64,000 bases of DNA. Origin: Chryseobacterium rhizosphaerae (lineage in GTDB: Bacteria; Bacteroidota; Bacteroidia; Flavobacteriales; Weeksellaceae). The first letter of the stretch is position 1, and each line of letters starts with the position of its first letter. Under the pieces are notes generated by a model. The model searched no databases and was not told the DNA's origin. It saw only the letters and a program-made list of their open reading frames with translations. Below are positions 1-7,791 of this stretch, piece after piece. Position numbers and translations under genes: made by a program. The DNA is taken from positions 16,881-80,880 of the forward strand of contig NZ_QNUF01000026.1 in NCBI RefSeq assembly GCF_003385455.1, in the 5' to 3' direction.

Positions 1-87
1 CCCACTGAATACAGCCAGTCATTAAAAGATGTAATTGCTGCTTTAGCAGACTGGGGCGTAAAACATAAAAAGAAAATTACCGCCTGA
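1..87 (+). CDS. HxlR-family transcriptional regulator, C-terminal end (partial)
   Basis: The open frame enters from the left edge and ends at TGA 85-87, giving 28 residues. They include TEYSQSLKDVIAALADWG followed by a basic tail, HKKKITA. This matches the last winged-helix helix of HxlR-type regulators, which typically reads Y-LTE-G-L-PVL-AL--WG. Only the tail is visible, so the family is inferred from a short stretch. The gene lies about 50 bp upstream of the Crp/Fnr gene on the same strand. Confidence 0.55.
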   Translation, partial: PTEYSQSLKDVIAALADWGVKHKKKITA

Positions 88-136
88 CGGGGCCACTATT
101 CCCTACATTTAATTAATTTATTTAAATAATGACAAG

Positions 137-733
137 ATGATTATATGTGAAGACCTACTATTTTCTCATGGGGCCCGACTGGAAAAATACAATGTAGGGG
201 ACTATATTTTTGAGGAAGGAACAGGTGCTAAATATTATTTGCAGATAAAGACAGGCACGGTAAAGCTGAATACTTTTTTGGAAGATGGAAAAGAGTTTGT
301 GCATGGGCTGCCTTTTGATGGACATTGTATTGGAGAAAGTTATTTATTTACCACCCATCATTATGCTGTCAATGCCATTGCCGTTACAAACTGTGAGATC
401 ATAAAGATTTCCAAAAATAAGATTGTAAGCATTTTACTGGAAACTCCAACGTTAATGTTGGAATTGAGCAGGTATACAGCAGACAGACTGCATTTCAGGT
501 ATATGATCTCGAGCTTTTTGGCTATTTCTGACCCTATGGTCAAGCTTGAGAAGCTTTTTGATCATCTTAAAAATTATTTCGGATTTGAAGAGGCTTATTC
601 TTTTCTGATTCCTTATACCAGGCAGCAGATAGCCACTTTAACGGGTCTAAGGGTAGAAACTGTGATTCGGAATGTCAAAAAAATGCAGGAGCAAAACCTT
701 GTTAAACTCGATAACACCAAGATTTATTATTAA
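137..733 (+). CDS. Crp/Fnr-family transcriptional regulator
   Basis: A 198-residue cytoplasmic regulator. Residues about 10-110 resemble a cyclic-nucleotide-binding beta-barrel (KYNVGDYIFEEGTGAKYYL, then GESYLF), followed by a long dimer helix. The C-terminal helix-turn-helix contains YTRQQIATLTGLRVETVIRNVKKM, the usual Crp/Fnr recognition pattern. The barrel lacks the canonical RSA phosphate-binding motif and there is no N-terminal cysteine cluster, so neither cAMP nor an Fe-S cluster is an obvious ligand; this is typical of Bacteroidota members. It converges on the UspA gene. Its target is unknown, though the adjacent stress-protein genes are plausible. Confidence 0.85.
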   Translation: MIICEDLLFSHGARLEKYNVGDYIFEEGTGAKYYLQIKTGTVKLNTFLEDGKEFVHGLPFDGHCIGESYLFTTHHYAVNAIAVTNCEIIKISKNKIVSILLETPTLMLELSRYTADRLHFRYMISSFLAISDPMVKLEKLFDHLKNYFGFEEAYSFLIPYTRQQIATLTGLRVETVIRNVKKMQEQNLVKLDNTKIYY

Positions 734-809
734 TTTTCAAAAAGCTTATTAAAAAGAAAAGTTGAGGTATCCCTTAAAGAAGTATTGCTCCGGCTCTGTA
801 AACTGAACA

Positions 810-1658
810 TTATTTCAATATCAAAACAGGTTGATGGGTATTCTGGTAAATCCCTTCGGAAATACTTCTGCTTGCCAAATAATACAGGAAACTATGCCTG
901 CCCGGTAATGCAATGATAAGATCAGTTTCATGGGAAGAGGCAAAATTCAGGATCCCGTTGATAATGTTTTCATCGTATGAATAATGAATACTGCTTGGGA
1001 TCTCAGTAAGATGCAGACGGATATACTCTTCCAGTTCTTTCTTCTTGTCAGTACTGGTATCCTCACCTTCATGGGTATTTATATTTAAAAACTGTAAACG
1101 GACATCCTGCTTTTGAATAAGAGACTTGTGATGAAATAATCTCTCTAATTTTTTAATGCCTTTGACATCGCAGGGAATAAATATATTCTTAATGGGAGTA
1201 TAGCTGTAGCTATTGGGAACAATTAAGGTTTTGACAGGGCTTGTTCTTGCAATGCTTATAATATTGTCCGAAACATAGCTGGTGGTAGTAGAAGCAGAGT
1301 CATCACTTCCCAGGATAATCAGTTCCACGGATGGCTGATTATTTAAAATCTCATTGATACTTCTTGTAACAGCCCAGTCACTGAGCACTTTTGAAACTTT
1401 TATATCAGGTGCCTTTTCTGTAATCATACTGCTTAGCTGATTCAGCAGTGTCTCTGTTCTTTCGAGTAAATTATTGATGTTTTCTTCATTAACGAATGAA
1501 TGTCCTTCCGCTATATGAAGAAAATCAAATTCAGATTCTCCCGCGGTTTTTAACAGAATAATATGCTCATATTCGTAATGTTTTGCCCATTCTGCAGCCA
1601 GTTTTACTGCATTTTCTGTTGTTGATGTAAAATCAATGGGTACAAGGATTGTTCTCAT
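810..1658 (-). CDS. Universal stress protein, tandem UspA domains
   Basis: A 282-residue protein with two UspA-type halves. The first starts MRTILVPIDFTSTTENAVKLA and ends near ARTSPVKTLIVPNS; the second starts IKNIFIPCDVKGIKKLERL and ends HQPVLILK. The first half ends with a degenerate ATP-loop region (LIILGSDDSASTTTSYVSDNI), and the full G-2x-G-9x-G-S/T loop is not obvious, so ATP binding is uncertain. It is 22 bp downstream of the MarR gene on the same strand and almost certainly shares its transcript, which makes it the likely regulated partner of that repressor. Confidence 0.85.
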   Translation of the reverse strand: MRTILVPIDFTSTTENAVKLAAEWAKHYEYEHIILLKTAGESEFDFLHIAEGHSFVNEENINNLLERTETLLNQLSSMITEKAPDIKVSKVLSDWAVTRSINEILNNQPSVELIILGSDDSASTTTSYVSDNIISIARTSPVKTLIVPNSYSYTPIKNIFIPCDVKGIKKLERLFHHKSLIQKQDVRLQFLNINTHEGEDTSTDKKKELEEYIRLHLTEIPSSIHYSYDENIINGILNFASSHETDLIIALPGRHSFLYYLASRSISEGIYQNTHQPVLILK

Positions 1659-1680
1659 ATTTTATTATTTTAGATCCTGA

Positions 1681-2130
1681 TTATTCAAGGTTGGCCGTCA
1701 TTTTTCTGACCAGAATAAGGGCTTTGTTGATCTCATCTTTATGAAGATCTCCAGCTGCTTTTTCATAAAGCTCCAGGGCCAATGGGTAGATAGCTTCTAT
1801 GGTCTGCTGTCCTTTGGACGTAAGAAAAATCTGTTTATTTCTTCGGTCATTCTCATTTTCAATCCGTTCTACTAATTCCCGCTTTACAAGATTGTTGATG
1901 AGGTAGGTGATGCTGGACTTGTCCTTGCTCACCTGAGTTCCAATTTCCTGCTGGTTGATACCGTTATTGCGGGAAAGAAGACCCAAAATCTCAATCAGTT
2001 CAAAAGAAAGATCAGAATCATATTCATTAATCTTGGACTGAATCTTTTGTCGTAACCGACTTTTCATCTCACTCATAGCCAGCCCTAGTTCTAAGGCCAG
2101 TTCTGAAATATGGGTTGATTTTGCAGGCAT
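1681..2130 (-). CDS. MarR-family transcriptional regulator
   Basis: A winged-helix regulator. The central segment LSRNNGINQQEIGTQVSKDKSSITYLINNLVKRELVERIENENDRRNKQIFLTSKG is a textbook MarR helix-turn-helix plus wing, with the conserved D-R wing residues. I choose the ATG at 2130 (MPAKSTHISELA; 149 residues) over the upstream ATG at 2175. A -7 box (TATATTTG, minus strand, 2186-2193) would place transcription start only a few bases before 2175, leaving almost no leader. A perfect 22-bp palindrome at 2200-2221 directly upstream is the probable autoregulatory operator. The gene leads the uspA-type gene in a two-gene operon. Confidence 0.85.
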   Translation of the reverse strand: MPAKSTHISELALELGLAMSEMKSRLRQKIQSKINEYDSDLSFELIEILGLLSRNNGINQQEIGTQVSKDKSSITYLINNLVKRELVERIENENDRRNKQIFLTSKGQQTIEAIYPLALELYEKAAGDLHKDEINKALILVRKMTANLE

Positions 2131-2185
2131 AATTTTTAATAAATAATTATGATAAGTATAAAAAGAACTTCTCATACTTTCCTAA

Positions 2186-2221
2186 CAAATATACTCAAAA
2201 TTAGTTTTAATTAAAACTAAT
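2186..2221 (-). promoter_or_regulatory. MarR operator palindrome overlapping a flavobacterial promoter
   Basis: Positions 2200-2221 are a perfect 22-bp palindrome with half-site ATTAGTTTTAA. On the minus strand a -7 box TATATTTG (TAnnTTTG consensus) follows at 2193-2186, six bases downstream. Binding of the MarR dimer here would block the promoter of the marR-uspA pair. The palindrome is seen directly; which protein binds it is inferred from position. It could also influence the plus-strand YcaQ-like gene at 2355. Confidence 0.7.
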
Positions 2222-2354
2222 TGGTCGCAAAAAAGAGATAATTTTTCTGTTGATTTTTACATCTTAAATAGCTTGTCTGCTAACGGTGAAAAATCAATAC
2301 ATTTGTTTGGGCTGATCTGAAATCCGGAAGAAAAAAACTAGCCGAAAAAGAAAG

Positions 2355-3578
2355 ATGAAAAATAAACTGACGTTGCAGCAACTCCAGCTTTTAACCCTGG
2401 AAAGCCAGGGACTGACAAAAAAATCTCCGTTTGGAACGGGAAAAAATGCTGTACTTAATGCCGTGGAGCATCTTGGATATATACAGATAGATACCCTCTC
2501 CATTATCGAACGGGCCCACCACCATACACTTTGGACGAGAATTCCGGATTTTCAAACAGATTACCTGGAAGAATTGGTAGAGGAACGCAAGATATTTGAA
2601 TATTGGTTTCATGCAGCTTCTTATCTGCCTATCCAGGATTTCCGTTATGCTTTACCCCAAATGCTTCACGTTAAACAGGACGCCTCTCATTACTATAATG
2701 CAGACAAGAATGTAATGCAAGCTGTAATAGATACCATTCGTGCAGAAGGTCCTAAAAGAGCCAGAGATTTTGAAACCCAAAGCAGCAAAACGGGTAGCTG
2801 GTGGAATTGGAAACCCGCAAAATTAGCCCTTGAGAGACTTTTTATGCAGGGAGATTTAATGATCTGTGGACGCAGGGGTATGCAGAAAATGTATGATCTC
2901 ACAGAAAGGGTATTACCCAAAAGCATCAGTACAGCAGAACCTGCTCCCATTGAATTTGCTGAGTATTTAATAAAAACCTATCTCAGGGCCTATGGATTTA
3001 CTACAGTAAAACAAATAACGCATCTGAGAACCGGAAATGTACTAAAAGCGAATGTAAATAAGGCTTTGCAGTCCATGATGGAAGAGGGGACACTCAGTAA
3101 AGTAGATGTCGAAGGTTTGCCTCCGGTTTTTATACAAAACAATTTGCTTGAAAAAACATTCAATTCTACACCTTCCCATGTCAGGTTGCTGTCTCCGTTT
3201 GATAATTCCATTATTCATCGTGACCGTATTAAGCAGATTTTCAATTTTGACTTCCGCCTTGAATGTTATACTCCAAAAGAGAAAAGGCAGTATGGCTATT
3301 TCTGTTTGCCTATCTTATTCGGGGATCAATTTATCGGAAGGGTAGACTGTAAAACTCACAGGAAAGATAAAAAATTTGAACTGATCCATTTATTTATTGA
3401 AAACACCGATATAAGCACTGAAGTATGGCTGGAACCTTTTATAGAAGAGGTAAAGCGTTTTGCCGCATTTAATGGCTGTGAATCTCTGATACTGACCAAG
3501 GTAAGTCCTTCAAAACTGACAGCAGTCATAAAAAGAGCCTTATTTCGAAAAGAATCTAAAGGCGGAGGCATGACATAA
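2355..3578 (+). CDS. YcaQ/AlkX-like DNA glycosylase (HTH_42 winged-helix family)
   Basis: A 407-residue protein of the HTH_42 superfamily, whose characterised members (AlkZ, YcaQ/AlkX) are glycosylases that unhook DNA interstrand crosslinks. The catalytic Q-x-D signature is present as Q44-I-D46 (GYIQIDTLSII). It is followed by the family pattern RAHHHTLWTRIPDF and by FEYWFHAASYLP. The length fits the family. The gene stands alone, divergent from the MarR operon, and ends at a hairpin shared with the converging serine hydrolase gene. The family is confident; the exact lesion repaired is inference. Confidence 0.8.
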   Translation: MKNKLTLQQLQLLTLESQGLTKKSPFGTGKNAVLNAVEHLGYIQIDTLSIIERAHHHTLWTRIPDFQTDYLEELVEERKIFEYWFHAASYLPIQDFRYALPQMLHVKQDASHYYNADKNVMQAVIDTIRAEGPKRARDFETQSSKTGSWWNWKPAKLALERLFMQGDLMICGRRGMQKMYDLTERVLPKSISTAEPAPIEFAEYLIKTYLRAYGFTTVKQITHLRTGNVLKANVNKALQSMMEEGTLSKVDVEGLPPVFIQNNLLEKTFNSTPSHVRLLSPFDNSIIHRDRIKQIFNFDFRLECYTPKEKRQYGYFCLPILFGDQFIGRVDCKTHRKDKKFELIHLFIENTDISTEVWLEPFIEEVKRFAAFNGCESLILTKVSPSKLTAVIKRALFRKESKGGGMT

Positions 3579-3607
3579 AAATGCCTCATCGTAAAATAAT
3601 GAGGCTT
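3577..3607 (-). terminator. Rho-independent terminator between convergent genes
   Basis: GCCTCAT (3583-3589) pairs with ATGAGGC (3599-3605). On the minus strand the stem is followed by ATTTTTATG, so it best serves the minus-strand serine hydrolase gene ending at 3647. On the plus strand a weaker T-rich run follows after a few bases. Confidence 0.6.
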
Positions 3608-3646
3608 ACCATATTTTTCTGTGTAAGAGTATTCCTTATCTGAACG

Positions 3647-4684
3647 TTATTTTCCCACGATATTTTCCAGAACTATATTTTTAATTGAAGCTTCCTTATA
3701 GCTCCAGTACTGGCTGTCATGGGGCATTTGGTTTTCAAGAATAACCAAACTTGTGTCAGTGGAAGGAAAATAAACATTCATGCAGGTGAAACCATCTCCA
3801 AGTCCAGTAATTCCGAAATAATTCAGTCCTTTTTCCGTGATAATTTTAACGCTGTAGCCAAATCCCATACTTTCTTTCCCGAAGGCATTATGTTGAGACT
3901 TTGTAGAAGGAGTCATCATCATCTTCTGGTATTCAGGAGAGAGTAGCTTGCCTTTATAGAGAGCCTGATCCCATTTTGCAAGATCTTCAACGGTAGACAC
4001 AATTCCTGCTGCAGCTAGTAAGTCCTTATTTAAAAATGAGTTTTCAACCTTTTGAAATTGGTTTTCCTTATTCATAAATCCGGAAACTAACGCCTGATTA
4101 TGTTGCGGATCATAGCAGAATGTTTTTTCCATTTTCAGTTTTCTGAAAAGCGTATTGGCCAATTCTGAAAAGCTTTTTTTAGTGGTATTCTGAAGAATTT
4201 TCCCCAAGAGGTTGTAGGATAAATTTCCATATTTGAATTGTGATCCCGGTTTAAAAGCCAATGGCTTGTCTGTATCAACAATACCATGGGTATGGTTCAG
4301 AAGGTGGTGGATGGTTACCGAGTCTGCCCAGGATTGTTTCAGTTCCGGTAAATATTTTTTGATGGGAACCTGAAGGTCAAGATTCCCTTTTTCAGCAGCC
4401 TGTAAAACCAACACGGCTGTGATTTGTTTAGAATTAGACATAATCTCAAACTGATCGTCAGCTTTCAGGAGAATTTTCTTCTCAAAATCTTTGTATCCAT
4501 GGGATTTTATAAATTTTGTTTTTTCACCCTGAGATACCAATACGACACCATTGAACTGTATAGGTGCTGATGCCGTCATAATGCTGTCTATTTTTTTGAA
4601 ATACGTTTCTGTTTTCTGAGCATTCAGATTCAGTGCTCCGGTGATCATGCAGATTGCAGTGATACTGTTTTTTATAAATGTCAT
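3647..4684 (-). CDS. Secreted serine hydrolase, beta-lactamase class C/penicillin-binding fold
   Basis: A 345-residue protein with an N-terminal signal peptide (hydrophobic run then ALNLNAQ, cleavage near residue 22). It has the beta-lactamase (PF00144) fold signatures: S83-N-S-K86 as the SxxK nucleophile motif and Y-G-N (KYGNLSYNLLG) as the YxN motif. The third motif is degenerate (GITGLGDGF near the C-terminus). Likely periplasmic esterase, peptidase or PBP4*-like activity; the substrate cannot be read. It is the last of three hydrolase genes on this strand, 15 bp after the alpha/beta hydrolase gene, so the two are probably co-transcribed. Confidence 0.85.
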   Translation of the reverse strand: MTFIKNSITAICMITGALNLNAQKTETYFKKIDSIMTASAPIQFNGVVLVSQGEKTKFIKSHGYKDFEKKILLKADDQFEIMSNSKQITAVLVLQAAEKGNLDLQVPIKKYLPELKQSWADSVTIHHLLNHTHGIVDTDKPLAFKPGSQFKYGNLSYNLLGKILQNTTKKSFSELANTLFRKLKMEKTFCYDPQHNQALVSGFMNKENQFQKVENSFLNKDLLAAAGIVSTVEDLAKWDQALYKGKLLSPEYQKMMMTPSTKSQHNAFGKESMGFGYSVKIITEKGLNYFGITGLGDGFTCMNVYFPSTDTSLVILENQMPHDSQYWSYKEASIKNIVLENIVGK

Positions 4685-4699
4685 TTTTTTTGCTGAGAT

Positions 4700-5458
4700 T
4701 TATTTTTCTAAATATTCCAGTACTTTCTGGGTCATATATTTCCTTTCTTCAGGCGTTACATCATTATCCATACTGCTGTGATGGATGGTCGTGAATTCTA
4801 CGACCATACCATATTTTTCTTTCTCATCTTCTAAAGGTAAAACTCCTTCATCTGCAGGGTAATCATCGGAGCGGAGAGTATAGATCTCAGGTGATTTTGT
4901 TCTGGGTAATGTCATTCTGCGGTTGTCGAGGGCAATCACTTTATGAATCAATGCCGGATATTGATGAGCAAATAATGCCGTCATATCACCACCGTTAGAA
5001 TGCCCTATTACAGCAAGTTGACTGTAGGTAAGATCAGGGAATTCTTTTTTCATTGTATTCAGAACAAAAAGGATATTTTGGACCCCGCGTTCCCAATTGG
5101 GTCTCCTTGTCACTTGAAGTTTTCCGTCCATAGCCAGCATTTCATCCGTAGGAAGCTCGTGTTGGATACTAACGACAAAATATCCTTTGGAAGCAAGGAA
5201 TTCTGTCAGGTAAGAATAGATAAAATAATCACCACCTTTATTTTCACCCCAACCGTGGCTGAAAATCACAGGGATTTTGTTTGCATTCGCCTGATTGGCA
5301 GGTTTGTATATGGCAACCGGAATTTTTCTGTGTCTGGATTGATCAAAATACGTTAAAGTATCACGTTTGAAATCTCCGGTTGTATCAGAAGATATATTCT
5401 TTTGTACAGAACACTGGATGGAAAAAATACTTAAGAAAATGAATAGGAATAACTTCAT
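4700..5458 (-). CDS. Alpha/beta hydrolase, predicted lipoprotein
   Basis: A 252-residue alpha/beta hydrolase with a lipoprotein-type signal peptide ending SIQC16, so it is probably membrane-anchored. The oxyanion strand reads VIFSHGWGENKGG, the nucleophile elbow is IGHSNGGD with S154, and a C-terminal HHSSMD may supply the histidine. The pattern is of the chlorophyllase/PAF-acetylhydrolase-like group, but the substrate is unknown. It precedes the class C-like hydrolase by 15 bp and is 124 bp downstream of the class A beta-lactamase gene. Confidence 0.85.
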   Translation of the reverse strand: MKLFLFIFLSIFSIQCSVQKNISSDTTGDFKRDTLTYFDQSRHRKIPVAIYKPANQANANKIPVIFSHGWGENKGGDYFIYSYLTEFLASKGYFVVSIQHELPTDEMLAMDGKLQVTRRPNWERGVQNILFVLNTMKKEFPDLTYSQLAVIGHSNGGDMTALFAHQYPALIHKVIALDNRRMTLPRTKSPEIYTLRSDDYPADEGVLPLEDEKEKYGMVVEFTTIHHSSMDNDVTPEERKYMTQKVLEYLEK

Positions 5459-5582
5459 TGGAAAATTAGTAATTGTTGAAGGTCTTTTTTAGAGGGGAGG
5501 ATCGTCATTTTTTGATGCCTTATAGTTCAGGCGGACTAATAGATTGTTAAAATGAAAAGAAATTTTCTCTCCCGCAAAGGGT

Positions 5583-6470
5583 TTATTCTTTGCTGTAATA
5601 ATTATATGTGGCTCTAGCAATGTCCGCAATTAATTTTTCGGTATCAGTTCGTTCTTCAGTTATATTTTTCAGATAAACGGAAAGGATAATATGTTTTCCA
5701 TTTGGAAGTTTAAAAATTCCAACATCATTCATTGCTGCCCTCAGTTTGTTTTCATTGGTGCTTGAAATACCTGTTCTGTGGGCTAGCTCGGTATGATCAG
5801 GCAAGCCTGCTTTCATCCATGTCAGACCACGGGATGTTTCTGTCATAATTCGATAAAGGTATTGCGATGTATTTTCTTTCAAAACTTTTCCATTATAGAA
5901 TTTTTCAAGCAAGGCAGTGGTGGCAATAGGAGTTGTAACGTTTAAATAGAGGTTATCCCAGTTTGACATTTGCTGCTCGTTCACTTGAATGATAAAATCT
6001 TTAATACCTTGCTGATTAATAAACTTTTGAACAGGTTCAGTTCCGCCAAGAATTCTTAAAAGAATGTCGCAGCCGTTGTTATCACTGTGAGAAACTGTAT
6101 ATTTTAATAGCTGATCAAGAGTCAAATTTATATTTCCATTGGGGAATTCTTCCTGGATAGGGCTCCATGTCCCGGGAAGAAGATCTTCTTTTTTGATAAA
6201 GAATTTCTGATTCAGTTTTAGCTTACCTTTATCAACCTGATCTAGCACTGCCAGAGCAATATGAAATTTAAAAACACTCATCATGGGCATCATGCTGTTT
6301 CCATTGATGCTTAGAGTATCTCTATCTTCGATATTTTTTATGGAAATGCCTACCGTTGCATTTTTAGAGGTAATAATCTGCTGTATTTCTTTTCGTAAAC
6401 GTTCAATGGACTGTGCATGTATTTGAATACTGATGACACTTACAGAGATCAGGAAAAGCATTTTTTTCAT
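5583..6470 (-). CDS. Class A beta-lactamase, chromosomal Chryseobacterium (CGA/CIA-like) type
   Basis: A 295-residue secreted enzyme; the signal peptide ends near SIQIHAQ20. All class A elements are visible: S65-V-F-K68 (nucleophile SxxK), S129-D-N131, a likely omega-loop glutamate at E165 (VNEQQM), and R232-T-G234 in place of the usual K-T-G. An arginine at this place occurs in some carbenicillinases. It groups by pattern with the Bacteroidota PER/VEB/CGA/CIA subclass, which includes extended-spectrum enzymes. The actual spectrum cannot be told from sequence. No linked ampR-like regulator is present. Confidence 0.85.
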   Translation of the reverse strand: MKKMLFLISVSVISIQIHAQSIERLRKEIQQIITSKNATVGISIKNIEDRDTLSINGNSMMPMMSVFKFHIALAVLDQVDKGKLKLNQKFFIKKEDLLPGTWSPIQEEFPNGNINLTLDQLLKYTVSHSDNNGCDILLRILGGTEPVQKFINQQGIKDFIIQVNEQQMSNWDNLYLNVTTPIATTALLEKFYNGKVLKENTSQYLYRIMTETSRGLTWMKAGLPDHTELAHRTGISSTNENKLRAAMNDVGIFKLPNGKHIILSVYLKNITEERTDTEKLIADIARATYNYYSKE

Positions 6471-6819
6471 TTTGTGGAAAATTAGTTTTTTTATTTTTTG
6501 GCGGAGGTTATCCTAATTACTGTAAAAACTTTATTCTGGATCTTGCGATTTATACTGAAGAATATCTGCTAATTTAATAAAAAATGGTGTGAGCTTTGTT
6601 TTGAATAGTAAAAAAACAGAAAATTTAATTTTTTTTAACCTTTCTATATTGATCTATTGCTTTAATGAATGATAAGACCTCTATGTTGAATGCGGCCAGT
6701 CATCCGATGGTGATAGGAAATGCTGTTGCAAAGGTTACAAAAAAAATAGCCTGTTAACGGGATTCCTTTGGATATAGGATATTCCATTAACAGACCAGGT
6801 ATTTTTTTAATGGGATCAA
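6471..6819. other. Intergenic region, 349 bp
   Basis: No coding potential seen on either strand. It carries the presumptive promoter of the beta-lactamase (minus strand, near 6480-6520, AT-rich without a clear TAnnTTTG box) and the terminator of the lipase gene at its right side. Confidence 0.5.
6741..6797 (-). terminator. Hairpin terminator after the lipase gene
   Basis: On the minus strand CTGTTAA (6797-6791) pairs with TTAACAG (6757-6751), enclosing a partly paired loop, and is followed by GCTATTTTTTTTG. It lies about 20 bp after the stop codon of the monoacylglycerol-lipase gene. Confidence 0.55.
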
Positions 6820-7758
6820 TTACTCACTGACAGTTTTATTAAGCCATTCCAGAATATCAGCATAGACTTGTTCTTTGATATCCTCATTTAATATCTCATG
6901 TCTCATTCCGTCATACAAATTCAATTGTACATTTTTGAATCCATCAGCTTTTAAATTGTCGACAGTAGATTGTACCCCCTTACTAAAGTCTCCCACAGGA
7001 TCATCAGCTCCACTTATAAAAATGAAAGGAAAGTCCTGAGAAATAGATTTTGACCAATCTCTGGCAGTTGCCGTTTCCATCACTGAAAAAAGGGTATAGA
7101 ATGCATTATTGCTAAAGGGGACCCCACACAATTCATCAAGCATGAAAGCTTTTCTGTTTTCTTTATTTACACTTAGCCAGTTGGTACCGTAGTCAAATTC
7201 TTCATCCTTAAAATGACTGTTGCTTAGTTTACCAAATAATTCGGCGATAAGTTCGCTGCGATTATAGGGAGATACGGAGCTGAGAAGAGAAAGCAGCCCT
7301 TTAGCGGGTCCAATAGCCGGGTTTTGACCACCTGTTCCTATGATGACAGCCCCTTTGAAACGGGATGATTGTTTTCTTAGTAAACATCTTGTAATAAATG
7401 ATCCCATTGAATGTCCTATAATAAAATGAGGGACTTCCGGATAACTTTTTTCAACGAACTCAGCCATATTTCTGGCATCCCGTATAAGTCGTTTTTCCGG
7501 GGCTTTTAAAGTGAAAAATCCCAGTTCCTCTTTAGTTTTTGCTGTTTTCCCATGTCCTAAATGATCATAGGTAAGTACTGCAAAACCTTGGTGAGCCAGG
7601 TACTTGGCAAAGTCTGCATAGCGGCCACTGTGCTCCTGCATACCGTGAAGGATCAGTATAGTAGCTTTTGCTGTTGTTTCAGGTTGGTAGAAGGTGTAGT
7701 ATAACTCATGGGTTTCATCACTTACAACACTGGGTAAGTAATTTGAAGTCTCTTTCAT
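6820..7758 (-). CDS. Alpha/beta hydrolase, monoacylglycerol lipase/lysophospholipase type
   Basis: A 312-residue cytoplasmic hydrolase of the Hydrolase_4 family. Signatures: HGMQEHSGRYADFAKYLA near residue 39, the strand TYDHLGHGKT, the nucleophile elbow GHSMGS with S117, an acid residue in SGADDPVGD and the histidine in DGMRHEIL. These match the usual monoacylglycerol lipase layout and length. No signal peptide. It is 33 bp after the phosphatase-barrel gene on the same strand and is the likely last gene of that block. Confidence 0.85.
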   Translation of the reverse strand: MKETSNYLPSVVSDETHELYYTFYQPETTAKATILILHGMQEHSGRYADFAKYLAHQGFAVLTYDHLGHGKTAKTKEELGFFTLKAPEKRLIRDARNMAEFVEKSYPEVPHFIIGHSMGSFITRCLLRKQSSRFKGAVIIGTGGQNPAIGPAKGLLSLLSSVSPYNRSELIAELFGKLSNSHFKDEEFDYGTNWLSVNKENRKAFMLDELCGVPFSNNAFYTLFSVMETATARDWSKSISQDFPFIFISGADDPVGDFSKGVQSTVDNLKADGFKNVQLNLYDGMRHEILNEDIKEQVYADILEWLNKTVSE

Positions 7759-7791
7759 CTTTTTAAATTTTTATAATTATTTTTTTTTGTA

